From contig JACCIC010000164.1 in assembly GCA_018907035.1 (NCBI GenBank), positions 1,211,001-1,275,000 on the forward strand: 64,000 nt of DNA, given 5' to 3'. The notes below the pieces were generated by a model. That model did not search any database. It saw only the letters and a program-made list of their open reading frames with translations, and was not told the DNA's origin. Made by a program: the position numbers and the translations under genes. Numbering within the stretch: the stretch's first letter is position 1; every line of letters begins with the position of its first letter. Origin of the DNA: Sycobia sp. Sy_11 (lineage: Eukaryota; Arthropoda; Insecta; Hymenoptera; Epichrysomallidae). This document shows, piece after piece, positions 1-10,631 of the stretch.

Positions 1-443
1 TACTCTTAAAATTTAACAAGAGCAACGCAGTAATATCGAATAAAACTTTACCATTTTTAAATAACATTTTATATACGTTTTATTAACAAAATTTACGTGA
101 CATTTTTTAATGTTTTAATTTTAAATAATTTGTAGTTTAAATAATATTTTTATTTCATTGCTATTTTCATATCCGTAAAAAAATAAACATCATTCATTCA
201 TAAGTTACACGTAAATAATTTTGATATGAGAATTGTTTAAAAATTAATTGGCACTGCGGTATCTCCGAGACCTGGAAATTCCCCACGTATCGGTCGCAAT
301 AAAGTGCAAAATAAAATTGAGATTTAGCATCGTTGATGTGCTCTTATAATTTTTAGAGCTCTTCTGGTATATAAACTCAGATAACTGTAATAATGAAATA
401 ATTAAGTAATGAATTAAAATCTTATTGAAAATTAATATTTTAG

Positions 444-599
444 GTTTATCCCGATGGCATTCGTCATATACGAGCAGATAAACGTGTAAACGAATGGAAA
501 GCACCAGGAAAGAAGACTATTATTAAGTGTGCGGTCAATCAACGTCAAGTTGTTATTGCTTTGACTGGAGGTGAACTTGTTTATTTTGAGATGGACCCT
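444..599 (+). CDS. SF3B3: SF3B3 exon (first in window)
   Basis: The acceptor is TTTTAG at 438-443 and the donor is gtaagt at 600. It has 52 codons, phase 0 at both ends, and encodes [13 protein letters not shown] through [13 protein letters not shown] in a propeller blade. Confidence 0.95.
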
Positions 600-1458
600 G
601 TAAGTTTAAAATAATAATTATTAATAAGTTTAAATAAATTAATAAATATATTTTTGTTCTAATTTGCGCTTTGTTCACTGCGAGTAGTTTTGTACACTCA
701 AAGATGTAAGAAGCGCATAAATTAATGTGCAACGTTCCCATCTTTGACTTGTTACAGATACTTGTTAAAGTCGTAACGCAGCAACAAATAAGTCTAAGAA
801 TCACTTTAAATAACATTAAAATTTGCTTTTTAAAGTTTTTTTCTTCTTTTTATTTTTAACGAAGCACGTATATCTTAACAAAAGCGTTCATATCAATTAA
901 CCGGATTTCGCACTCAGGGTGACGGAATTATTAAAATACGGTTAAAAAGTAGTTCATTAATTGGACTAATAATTTTGTTAAGATATCAATTATTTATTGT
1001 TTTTAACGTATCTTTGAATATTAATGATTAATAGATATTAAACTTTGATTAATACTAAAAATTACATGTTTGAAACGAAAAGGATAATTTTTTTCCATAG
1101 ACTGGTCAACTCAATGAATATACAGAACGTAAAAAGATGCCATCCGAGGTCATGTGCATGGCTTTGGGTAATGTAGCTGCAGGTGAACAGCGATCGTGGT
1201 TCTTAGCTGTTGGTTTACAAGACAATACCGTACGCATAATCTCACTTGATCCTTCTGATTGTCTTGCACCCAGAAGTATGCAAGCTTTACCAGCAGCTGC
1301 TGAGAGTCTTTGTATTGTCGAAATGGGAATTAAAGACAGTAATACTGGGGAAGATAGTAATCAATTACAGTCAACGTTACATTTAAATATAGGTGAATAA
1401 TGATATATTTCATAAATTTGTGTATATTTAATTGATATTTAATTTGTGCTCATTTAAA

Positions 1459-1502
<44 letters not shown>

Positions 1503-1508
1503 TATATA

Positions 1509-1561
<53 letters not shown>

Positions 1562-2521
1562 AAATAGAAGCACGTTAAATGATTATATTATTAATGTCCG
1601 TGTTTCAACTGATATACGTTGATTATAACCCCATTATAATGATTAATTTATTTCATGAAAAAATATTTCAATTAGTAATTGAATATGTATTATTATAAGT
1701 TAAATAAAATTTTAGGGTTACAAAATGGAGTATTATTAAGAACTGTACTGGATCCGATATCTGGTGATCTTTCGGATACGCGAACCCGTTATCTTGGTTC
1801 ACGACCTGTAAAACTCTTTCGTATCAAGATGCAAGGAAATCAAGCTGTGCTTGCAATGAGCAGTCGTTCCTGGTTAAGTTATTATTATCAAAATCGTTTT
1901 CATTTAACACCTTTGTCATATGAAAGTTTGGAATATGCTTCAGGATTTAGTTCTGAGCAATGTCCAGAAGGTATTGTTGCCATTTCCACTAATACTTTAA
2001 GGTAAGCAAATATTTATTCTCTTATTTTTTTTTGATTTTATTATAAAATATATAATTTAAGTCCTTTTTTTTTAATGTAGTCGTGTACAATATTTCTAAT
2101 AATGTTTAAATTGATGAAATATAATACAATTGATTCTGAATATTTCAAAAATTATAACAGTTTCTAAAGTAGCTTAGTACAATTATTTATAAGAATAATA
2201 TTTTAAACAAATTAAAAATTATTATCATCTTAAAACATACGTAAGTACATAGATAAATAAAATATCGATTCATAGCAAAGTGAACATAACGAGGCTTTCT
2301 TTAAATTTTTTTTAAAGTCTTTTTTTTAAATTTTATAATTATATAGCTATAGAAGATGACAGAAAATTTAACGATATTTTGTCACAATATATCAATTTGT
2401 ACGCTTCAGTGGTGATAAACAGTTATTTATTAAATTTTCTATTATGACAAAAATCATAATTTACAGAATTTTTTATGCTTCTTTTAATACTCAATTTTTA
2501 CGTGAAATTGAATTAAATTTG

Positions 2522-2572
<51 letters not shown>

Positions 2573-5500
2573 GTGCGTGCGCGTGTAAATATATGTATAT
2601 ATAAAGTAGGATCTTACAAGTATTGTATTTTTGAAAAGAAATTAATTTTTTTGTACAGGATTCTTGCCTTAGAAAAACTTGGTGCAGTGTTTAATCAGTT
2701 AAGCTTTCTATTGGAGTATACACCACGTAAATTTATTATTCACAATGAATCGGCACACATCTTACTCATTGAAACCGAACATAATGCCTACACGGAAGAA
2801 ACAAAGCAACAACGTCGTTTACAGATGGCTGAAGAAATGCAGGAAGCTGCTGGTGCTGAGGAAGCCGCTGTTGCCCGCGAGCTTGCAGAGGCTTTCCTAT
2901 CAGAAGAGCCTAATGAGCAAGTTTTTGGTGCACCAAGAGCTGGACCTGGACTTTGGGCATCTATGATTAGAATTATGGATCCAACTACTGGTTCTACTTT
3001 CCAAGTTCATAGACTTGAACAAAACCTTGCTGCTCTTTGGTAAATGTTCATACTTATATTTGAGAATATTCTTGCTTTACAACTTTAAAAATTGATACAA
3101 TCTATAATTGAAAAGAAATACATATTTTCAATAAATCATTTTTTTGAAAAACAGTCGTGCATGTATGAAAAAGAGAATTTAAAAGAATCAAATAACTATT
3201 TTACGAGATCATTCTTCAAAAACTTTTTAAGCATAGGCTTGTGTATGGACAAAATTGAATTTGTTTAGAATCTGTAATCCTGAGTATTCCTTTGATACAA
3301 TTAACTGTATTGATAACTTTCTAAAAATCATGTTTTGAAAAAAACTTTTTCCCTATTACCTCTGTTTTACAGTATTCGTAAAATTCCTTTTTTATACTCA
3401 TTGTGTGTGTGAACGTATAACGTGTTTTTCTTCTCTAAAATTAATCATTATCAAATAAATGTTATAGCTGTTTTAAAATCGATTATACTACTCTTTTAAT
3501 TGGCTGTATTTATTCCCAAAGGACTGTTCTATTATTTCAATATTTTATGCATAGTTCCTCAACAAAACTGCTGAACATATGTTGGGCATCTTTCTTCATT
3601 ATTTTCAATGATAAAACATTTGTTGATGATAAGAAAACAGCACCTGAGATAAAAATGCATTGTGGCTAAAAGAACACGTCTTTGGTAATTATGATAACTG
3701 GCGAGTTCGAATTTCTGGTTACTTTCACATCCTATATTTGAACAATATAATATTGATCTAAAATAGCCATAACAAAAATTGCTGATAGTATATTTAAATA
3801 TTTTATTTTATTTAATTATAAGCATTTCTTATAATTGTATATATAATTTACTTACAGTTAATTAATTACAGTTAATTATTTAATTACAGTTAATTATTTA
3901 ATTTCTTTACAGTCTGGCACTAGTAAAATTTACAAATCAAGGGGATCAACAATTTCTTATTGTTGGAGTAGCAAAAGAATGTCAATTGAATCCGAGAATA
4001 AGCAATGGCGGATTTCTTTACACTTACAAGTGAGTTTACCTGAAGTGGCTTTATAATACATAATATTTATTTCTTAACATATTAATTTTATATATATAGA
4101 ATTGAAAATAAAATGTTCATGTTCTGTATTAGTATTAAGTATCATTGTTTTCAACTGAGTATTTTTAATAATCTAGTTATACTTTTACTGTTCATAGAAA
4201 TGTTTTTTAACGTTTCACCTGTAAAGAATTTTAAACTCAGTAAATATGTTCTGAACAATATTTTAATGATGATAATATCACACTCACTGCTCACTGATGA
4301 GAACCCTGCAGTACTGAATTTTTATATTTTAAGAACAAAAATCATAATATTTTTTAAAGGTTTCTAGAAAAAAAAATTTTATATTACAGAGTATCTCCAG
4401 ATTGTACAAGTATTGAGCTTGTTCACCGAACATCCTTGGATGAGATACCATTGTCCATTTGTGCATATCAAGGGCGTGTGCTTGTTGGTGTAGGCAAAAT
4501 GTTAAGATTATATGATATGGGCAAGAAAAAATTATTACGTAAATGCGAAAATAAACATATACCAAATGCTGTAGTGTGCATTAATGCAATCGGTCAAAGG
4601 ATTTATGTAAGTGATGTACAGGAATCAGTGTATGCTGTTCGATATAAGAGGTTGGAAAATCAACTGATCGTCTTTGCGGATGATACTTATCCAAGGTGGA
4701 TTACAACTACTTGTGTGCTTGACTATGATACAGTGGCGACGGCAGACAAATTTGGCAATATTGCAGTGGTTAGTGGATTCTACTACCTTAATCTTATTCA
4801 TTAAATAGAGCTGCAAAGACTATTTTAAACTTGAACAATCATAAATAATTATATTAGGTGTTAAAATTATTTTATTTTAATTTAATGAAAATATCTTGCG
4901 CAAATTTCAAATAATTTTAAGATAAGTTTCAAGTGGTAACTGCACTGAGAGAAAAGTTTACTACTATCGGTTTGATTGATTGGTAGAGAGCTTATGATTT
5001 CATGAGATCAATTTTTACTTCGCGAGAGTGGATTTTACCAGAGTCCAAAAATATAACTGTTTTCTGGTAGAGCAAACGTTGTTGCTACTTATCTAAATAC
5101 AAACTACTTAGGCTTATATTTATTTACTACATAAGTAGATTCTGCTAAATTTTTTCTCAGTGTGTATATTTTTATTTTTATAACTATCTTTGTTTTTATC
5201 TTCTAAGTTAACGTACAATCGACCTACATTAATCCGCCATTATTGTTCATTTAATTTAATGCAGTTATTTTTAATGTATCTGATTAATTACGAATTGATG
5301 ATAGTTTCTTACAAATATTTTTAAATCATCAATTGTATTTCAGATTCGTCTGGCGAGCGGTATAAATGATGACGTAGATGAAGACCCTACTGGTAATAAA
5401 GCTCTTTGGGATCGTGGTTTACTGAATGGTGCATCACAGAAAGCCGACACTGTAGCATGTTTTCATGTGGGCGAAACTGTAATGTCTCTGCAAAAAGCAA

Positions 5501-5832
5501 CTCTGATACCTGGTGGTAGTGAATCGTTAGTTTATACAACTTGAGTGGTACCGTTGGCGTCCTTGTACCATTCACTAGTCACGAAGATCATGACTTTTTC
5601 CAACATTTGGAAATGCATATGCGTTCTGAACATCCACCGCTTATGCGGTCGTGATCATCTTAGTTTTCGTTCTTACTATTATCCCGTGAAAAACGTTATT
5701 GATGGTGATCTTTGTGAACAGTTTAATAGTATAGAAACATCTAAGCAGAAGAGCATTGCCGGTGATCTCGAGCGAACACCATCTGAAGTTTCTAAAAAAC
5801 TTGAAGACGTAAGAACAAGATATGCGTTCTAA
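444..5832 (+). CDS. SF3B3: Splicing factor 3b subunit 3 (SF3B3/SF3b130), 3' part of gene
   Basis: SF3B3 is a scaffold of the SF3b complex in U2 snRNP that helps hold the branch-site machinery in the nucleus. It consists of WD40-like beta-propellers with a C-terminal CPSF_A region. Seven exons join in frame: 444-599, 1101-1392, 1716-2001, 2659-3039, 3913-4029, 4390-4768 and 5344-5832. The conceptual protein (about 700 codons) matches my memory of animal SF3B3 nearly colinearly from about residue 519 to the end, including [44 protein letters not shown] and the ending [12 protein letters not shown]. All introns are GT-AG. The 5' exons lie left of the window. The last exon carries a -1 and a +1 indel, so an in-frame TGA stands at 5542-5544. 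RyR follows 13 kb downstream on the same strand. Confidence 0.95.
1101..1392 (+). CDS. SF3B3: SF3B3 exon
   Basis: It follows a ccatag acceptor and encodes [10 protein letters not shown] through LCIVEMG and then LHLNI. It ends in phase 1 before gtgaat. The segment after VEMG ([12 protein letters not shown]) differs from the vertebrate loop as expected for a variable insert. A 95-bp (TA)n tract lies in the next intron. Confidence 0.93.
1463..1557. repeat. (TA)n microsatellite
   Basis: About 95 bp of nearly pure TA, interrupted by two ACTATATA steps, inside an SF3B3 intron. Confidence 0.95.
1716..2001 (+). CDS. SF3B3: SF3B3 exon
   Basis: It encodes [14 protein letters not shown] through [14 protein letters not shown], with the well-conserved [16 protein letters not shown]. 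It enters in phase 1 and leaves in phase 2 before gtaagc. Confidence 0.95.
2527..2569. repeat. (TA)n microsatellite
   Basis: About 43 bp of TA in the SF3B3 intron before the 2659 exon, followed by a GTGCGTGCGCGTG stretch. Confidence 0.9.
2659..3039 (+). CDS. SF3B3: SF3B3 exon
   Basis: It encodes [26 protein letters not shown] and an acidic Ala/Glu-rich helix ([17 protein letters not shown]), then [13 protein letters not shown]. The acceptor is tgtacag. The true exon starts at 2659; an open frame upstream only reads through the (TA)n tract of the intron. Confidence 0.94.
3913..4029 (+). CDS. SF3B3: SF3B3 exon
   Basis: A short exon of 117 nt (phases 2 and 2) encoding [12 protein letters not shown] and LIVGVAKE through GGFLYTYK. 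Acceptor ctttacag, donor gtgagt. A tandem of CAGTTAATTA-like units lies just upstream in the intron (about 3856-3900). Confidence 0.93.
4390..4768 (+). CDS. SF3B3: SF3B3 exon
   Basis: It encodes [12 protein letters not shown], the propeller strand [49 protein letters not shown] and [14 protein letters not shown]. It ends in phase 0 before gttagt at 4769, part of the CPSF_A region. Confidence 0.95.
5344..5832 (+). CDS. SF3B3: SF3B3 terminal exon with two compensating indels
   Basis: This exon encodes the end of the CPSF_A region, from [17 protein letters not shown] to RTRYAF with stop TAA at 5830-5832. Frame 1 (from 5344) runs to GSESLVYTT and hits TGA at 5542-5544. The conserved continuation [20 protein letters not shown] is encoded from 5541 in the next frame, up to HPPL at 5642. 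The original frame then resumes with CGRDHLSF after one extra A near 5643. One T is therefore missing and one A gained relative to the family. The protein on either side is intact, so sequencing or assembly error is the simplest explanation. Confidence 0.93.
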
Positions 5833-6743
5833 AAAATGAAATATATGTTTGACTTTAGCTTCCTATTTAATATTCTGGATTCTAAATTTATTATTTAAAC
5901 CCAATTTATCTAAGAAGCTGAAATGATTAAAGCATAGGTAAGAGAAAATTGAAAATTATATAAATTATTACTAAAAACTTTAGTAATCTCTTGAGACCAT
6001 CTAAGGAAATTTAGAATAAAAAATAAATAAAATTAAATTGTACATTTTAGTGAGTTTAAAATATAATAAACAATAACTCTTATTTTTAATATATAAATTC
6101 TCCGAAAAATTAATAGTTTTGTAAATGTGTTTCTATATTGTGACTGAACTCATTAACGTATAGTTAATATGGTCAAAAATGTAATCATGAGAGATCTTGG
6201 GATAAACTACTTATGTAAATACTCAGAACTTAGAAAATTAGCGTTCCTTATTAAATTAATATAGAACGAACGTATTATTAAGTAATGAACTTTTTATAAT
6301 AGAATATTAACAATGTAAGCTGATTATTTGATAAGCATTTCATAGTTAGTGTTTTATAAATAATTCATAATTGTAATTTATGATTTCATGCATCATTTTG
6401 TAATTCATAATTTAGTACTTAGTATAAAATAAATTAAGTTTTTTTTATAAAAAAATGTGTTATTACAAATTCTTCATATATATAACCAATTTCTCGTGTT
6501 GAACCACAAAACCTGCATTATTCTGTATTATGTTCTGATCAAGATTTATTTACACAGTAAGTACTTAATGTTTAATTTTACTCTACCCTAATTCTAATTA
6601 ATTCTACTTAATTCTACTCTCTTTTCTTTGTCTATTCTCAATATCTTTATTTTTTTATATTAATATTAGAAAAATAAAATGTTTGGTCCACGGTCGTTTT
6701 GGGAATTCCAATTTCAGGACAGTTATAACTAATGAGAATATTG
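5833..6743. other. AT-rich intergenic DNA after SF3B3
   Basis: Holds the presumed SF3B3 3' UTR at its start. Beyond the poly(A) candidates it is very AT-rich with no ORF, repeat or RNA that I can support. Confidence 0.6.
6015..6031 (+). terminator. Candidate poly(A) signals of SF3B3
   Basis: Three overlapping AATAAA hexamers begin at 6015, 6022 and 6026, about 185 bases after the SF3B3 stop. They are plausible cleavage signals, but AATAAA is frequent in such AT-rich DNA. Confidence 0.4.
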
Positions 6744-6948
6744 TTTTTTTTTTTTTTATATCATTTAACGTCGCTCTATTTATGCTTCCAAATACTGGTA
6801 CTAATTAGCGACGGAGGTCTACGATGTGCTTGTAAACAAAGCGCATGTAAATTATTACAGCGGGCTTGTGTCAATCGGTCGAGACCGGGATTTTAACTCG
6901 GATCACTAAATTATTAGTCCTTCGCTCTAGCGATCGAGCCATCGTAGG
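6744..6948 (-). mobile_element. tRNA-derived SINE-like element
   Basis: Read on the minus strand, the head (6948 to about 6877) resembles a tRNA. An A-box-like TGGCTCGATCGCTAGAGC (6941-6924) is followed by an ACTAA/TTAGT stem with a short loop, and then a B-box-like GAGTTAAAATC (6899-6889) before a GG(T)C pairing strand. A body of about 120 bp of unknown origin follows and ends in a 14-base A tail (T run at 6744-6757 on the + strand). This head-body-tail order fits a SINE. The mismatched anticodon loop argues against a working tRNA gene. I saw no clear target-site duplication. Confidence 0.6.
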
Positions 6949-7740
6949 TCTGAAAAATTTTGTTTCTGCGTTGAACATTGAAACGTAACGAATATGTCAA
7001 AATTTAAATTATTAAAGTACAAATTCGTTCAAAATTTTACTTATAAATGTCTTTGGGGCATGAATGTATTGGAATGAATGATAACACAAATGTTCTATTT
7101 GGGTTTATTAGAAAAATTCTGTGAGTTAAAGATTTAACTCCAGGATCCAAGGATGCCTATAAGTTTAAAAATTCTGAATCAACATTAGTATAAAGAAACA
7201 AACTAAATTTTGTTTCAAAAACCAAGTCAACTTCAAAAAATAGAAACATTTAATTTTTTTGAAATAGATAGAATGATATCTTACAATTCAGCTAAAACTT
7301 TTTAAAAAAAAAACTCAACGAGGAACTCACGACATCTGGGTAATAGATTTTATCCAGGCTCAGAGTTATAGGTAACTCCGAGTATCTCAAAAATAAGTCC
7401 TGCAGTTTTAGAACATACGGCTATTCCATTCTCAGGATGATATTTTCTTTTGGTGTGTGACTTGGTATACCAATAATTCTATGAAATGAATCTTCAAAGT
7501 CCCATTGTACTTTATTTATCTGCTTATACCATTTATGCGACTCTTTAATGGCTACTTTCTGAGAACGGACAATACTATTACATTTAAAATTAGTTTTTTT
7601 TTTCAATGAGAAATGAGTACAATAAAATACAATATTTATTATTGTGAAATTTCGATAAGGTGTCTTCTTCAGGAGTATTATATTAATATATATATATATA
7701 TTTCGCCCAGAAAATTTTGTACTAGATTAACTTTATTTAA
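6949..7740. other. AT-rich intergenic DNA
   Basis: No gene recognised. The only open frame (minus strand, 7421-7606) is short, Lys-rich and unlike any known protein. Confidence 0.5.
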
Positions 7741-7759
7741 CATTATTAACGGTTAAACG

Positions 7760-8350
7760 GGCTTTACTTTTGCATTCAGTCATTCTGGTCAAATCACGGA
7801 CGTCTATTTCCAGAGCTGTGGGGTGTTTATCATCACAGAGAAGTTCCACACGATACCTCTCTTGGAAAGAATAGATAGACGGTCGTGGAGACAAGCGGGA
7901 CTTTCAAGATCTATGTGATCAATCCGTGTGGTCAATGGCCATGGGCTACGAAGACACTATATAACAATATTTATCCTCCCAATCTTATAAGTGCACCCAT
8001 GACATCAGGATCAGGTGGCACAATGTTATGGTTCAATTCATCGCCCACAATCTCCGTCAGATGGGTGTCAGGTGTTACAGAAGAGCCTTATTTCTCGGCC
8101 ACCGATGGTCTTTGAAAACGTGATCGACTCGGTGTTATGAGGAATCTTGCAGTGATTTTGCTGAGAGAGTTCGTACCTATAAGATTAGAAAGAACTCTGA
8201 TAACCCAGACATCAATGATACCATCAACCTGTGTGACATCCACATTACACTACCAGTACTGACTTGTATTGGTATGTGGGGAGCAAGCTATCTTCACGAT
8301 TCCGTACAGTTAAAAGTCATTAATAGTCGCAATTCTGCAGACAGCATCTA
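7760..8350 (+). other. Unrecognised GC-richer patch with broken open frames
   Basis: Base composition rises well above the surrounding AT-rich DNA. On the + strand a frame from 7885 to 8115 contains KIYVINPCGQWPW and SGSGGTMLWFNSSP. A second, offset frame of about 75 codons (about 8125-8350) begins after a stop and contains CDIHITLPVLTCIGMWG. The two would need one frame change to be joined. I do not recognise either peptide. It could be a decayed mobile-element or viral-derived fragment, or an old pseudogene. Confidence 0.3.
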
Positions 8351-8650
8351 AATTTTACTCGTGTGTACCATACTATTTTCCGATCGAGTGGGCTTTCTCT
8401 TCTTCAATGAAATGCACCAAAAATTGAAACTCACGGAATCAAAAAAGTCAATTTTTCCTCTTGTACCGTATAGAGCGAGTAGGTATAATATCCAAAATTT
8501 CAAATCACGTTCGCTCCGAAATAAGTTGCCCGATTATAAAATGTAATCTGCTGAATTTGAAAAATTATAATATTATCGGTTTTCTTTTAGCTTATTTTTG
8601 CAATTTGTTTGAATCTCCTAACATTAAATTAAATAATTGCCTCGTAATTT

Positions 8651-10573
8651 AAAATTGATAGAGTATATTAAGGAGAGATGTAGGGCCCGAAGGTAGAAGT
8701 TGAAAGGGGGGGGGGTGTCTCACTCGTATAAAAAGAAGTAAGAATAATCAACTGAAGATTATAAATTTATTCATAATATAATTTTAAAATGAAATTTAAA
8801 AAATTTTTAATAGCATAAAAAATAGAATTAAAAATTGATACTAATTTAAAACAAATGATAAACATAATTATTAATACTTAAAAAACATAATAATTTGTGC
8901 AAAATTTTGATTATACAAAATTTGAAATGGAATTAAAATTTTATTTAAAAATTTCAACTACCTTACACTATGTGCAAAAAAAGAACTACTCCGCGGTCGA
9001 GCGACGCATATAAGCGACAACGTCATATATATCAAATTCTGCGAAGAAACAGAAAACTGATGTTCCTATCAAACCGACAATACGGTTTCGATTGTTCAAT
9101 TTTCCTCTTGAGGAGGAAAAGTAAAATTCTGCATTCTAATGATTTGTGAGAAGATCATAAACGCTTTTACTCCATAGGGAGAAAAAGTAGAATACTATGT
9201 TCCCTTCAAAGAACTGTAGAAAATCGTATTTTGAGCACTGAGTGTGGGAAATATCTGTTCAACGCTTAAAAAGTTTCACAAACGTGATGTATGTTTTTCA
9301 TAATTTGGATGTCATCTGTCGGTGGCTAACTCATATGAATCAACCACTACTGCGGTGAAAATCTCATTGGAAATAACGTCTAAAGATTTCGGCTCCTGAG
9401 TCTGTTGAACGTATTATGAATTGGTTTAAAGCGTGCTAATATCGAACAACGACTGAATCTTTTTTTATTCTCTTATCTCTTCACGCGCTTTCTTTATTCC
9501 CTCACCTTTTTCACTATAATCACGAGCCCAATACTCCAATTCACACATCTTGATGTGGAAAAACAAAACAAAAAACACGGGATAACGCTCCTGCTATCGC
9601 CTTTTACACTTACTTATACGTACATACACACGGCCGGCGACTGCCTTGCGCATTTACTTGATTAGTAAATTGAAAGGACACGCGCAAGCATGATTACTAA
9701 AAAGAATTGCTCCGTAGGCTATTTGATTCCTTGGATCTATAAACGTATGCAGTTTTATTAAATTTAATTTGAAACCGAAATACGAAACCCTTCTTGAATG
9801 CACAATCATGTTTGAGTTCCTCGAGTGGACTGCTCAGATTCCTAAGTTTCATATTTACGTAAACGTTATTGATCAAAAGTAACATTCTAGATTTTTTTTC
9901 GCATTTATCACACTAAAATGTAGTACCATATTCGTGTACGCATTTTGTCTGTTTTTTATAACATCGTGCCTCCGTTGTCAAATAAACGTTTATTTTATTT
10001 ATAATGTGAAAGTGTAAAATCGAAATTATATTTCGATTTTAATTTCTTTTACAGCGGGATTAACGATCCGTTTGTACAACGATATTACGTAGGATATTCA
10101 TCCACCCACGTTTAAATGTTATGTTTTTAGAGTATCCCAGTCTTCTTGAGGGCCGTCATTCATCATTTTATCAAATTTATTGAATTTTTATTAACTATAG
10201 TAGGTGGAGTGTTAAACGAAATAATCTTTTAACATGAACTTTATTTCAAACGAGGAAAGAAAAGACGTCTGTTCAAACGAAAGGACAACGCAAAACTCAC
10301 TGCAGTACTCGAAATTGAAAACTCTGCAAGCCTTTGTGAGAAACTTAAAACCTATAAAAACACATCAGGCATCTAGACAATAAACTCATAAATCATTTAC
10401 CACGCAGGGCAGCAAAGACGCAGATCATAGTAAGACTCAGTTGACTCATATGTTTACATCCTTTTACGATACTGTCCAATATTTAGTTTCAAGTATTTTT
10501 TTGCAAAATCTGTTGGATCTGAAATTTTTTCAATGTGAAAGTATTGAAATATTTTTAATGATTCAAGGCTTAG

Positions 10574-10631
<58 letters not shown>

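Noticed and set aside
1..443. A further SF3B3 exon at the left edge
   Set aside because: No conserved SF3B3 peptide before 444; the sequence reads as intron.
2444..2658. Open frame running into the SF3B3 exon at 2659 from upstream
   Set aside because: It reads through a (TA)n tract into an exon with a good acceptor; the upstream part matches no SF3B3 sequence.
5530..5580. A small intron removing the in-frame TGA of SF3B3
   Set aside because: The conserved peptide is encoded continuously in the shifted frame, so no sequence needs removing; indels explain it better.
6877..6948. A functional tRNA gene on the minus strand
   Set aside because: Box-like motifs are present, but the anticodon stem-loop is misshapen and the sequence is joined to a SINE-type body and A tail.
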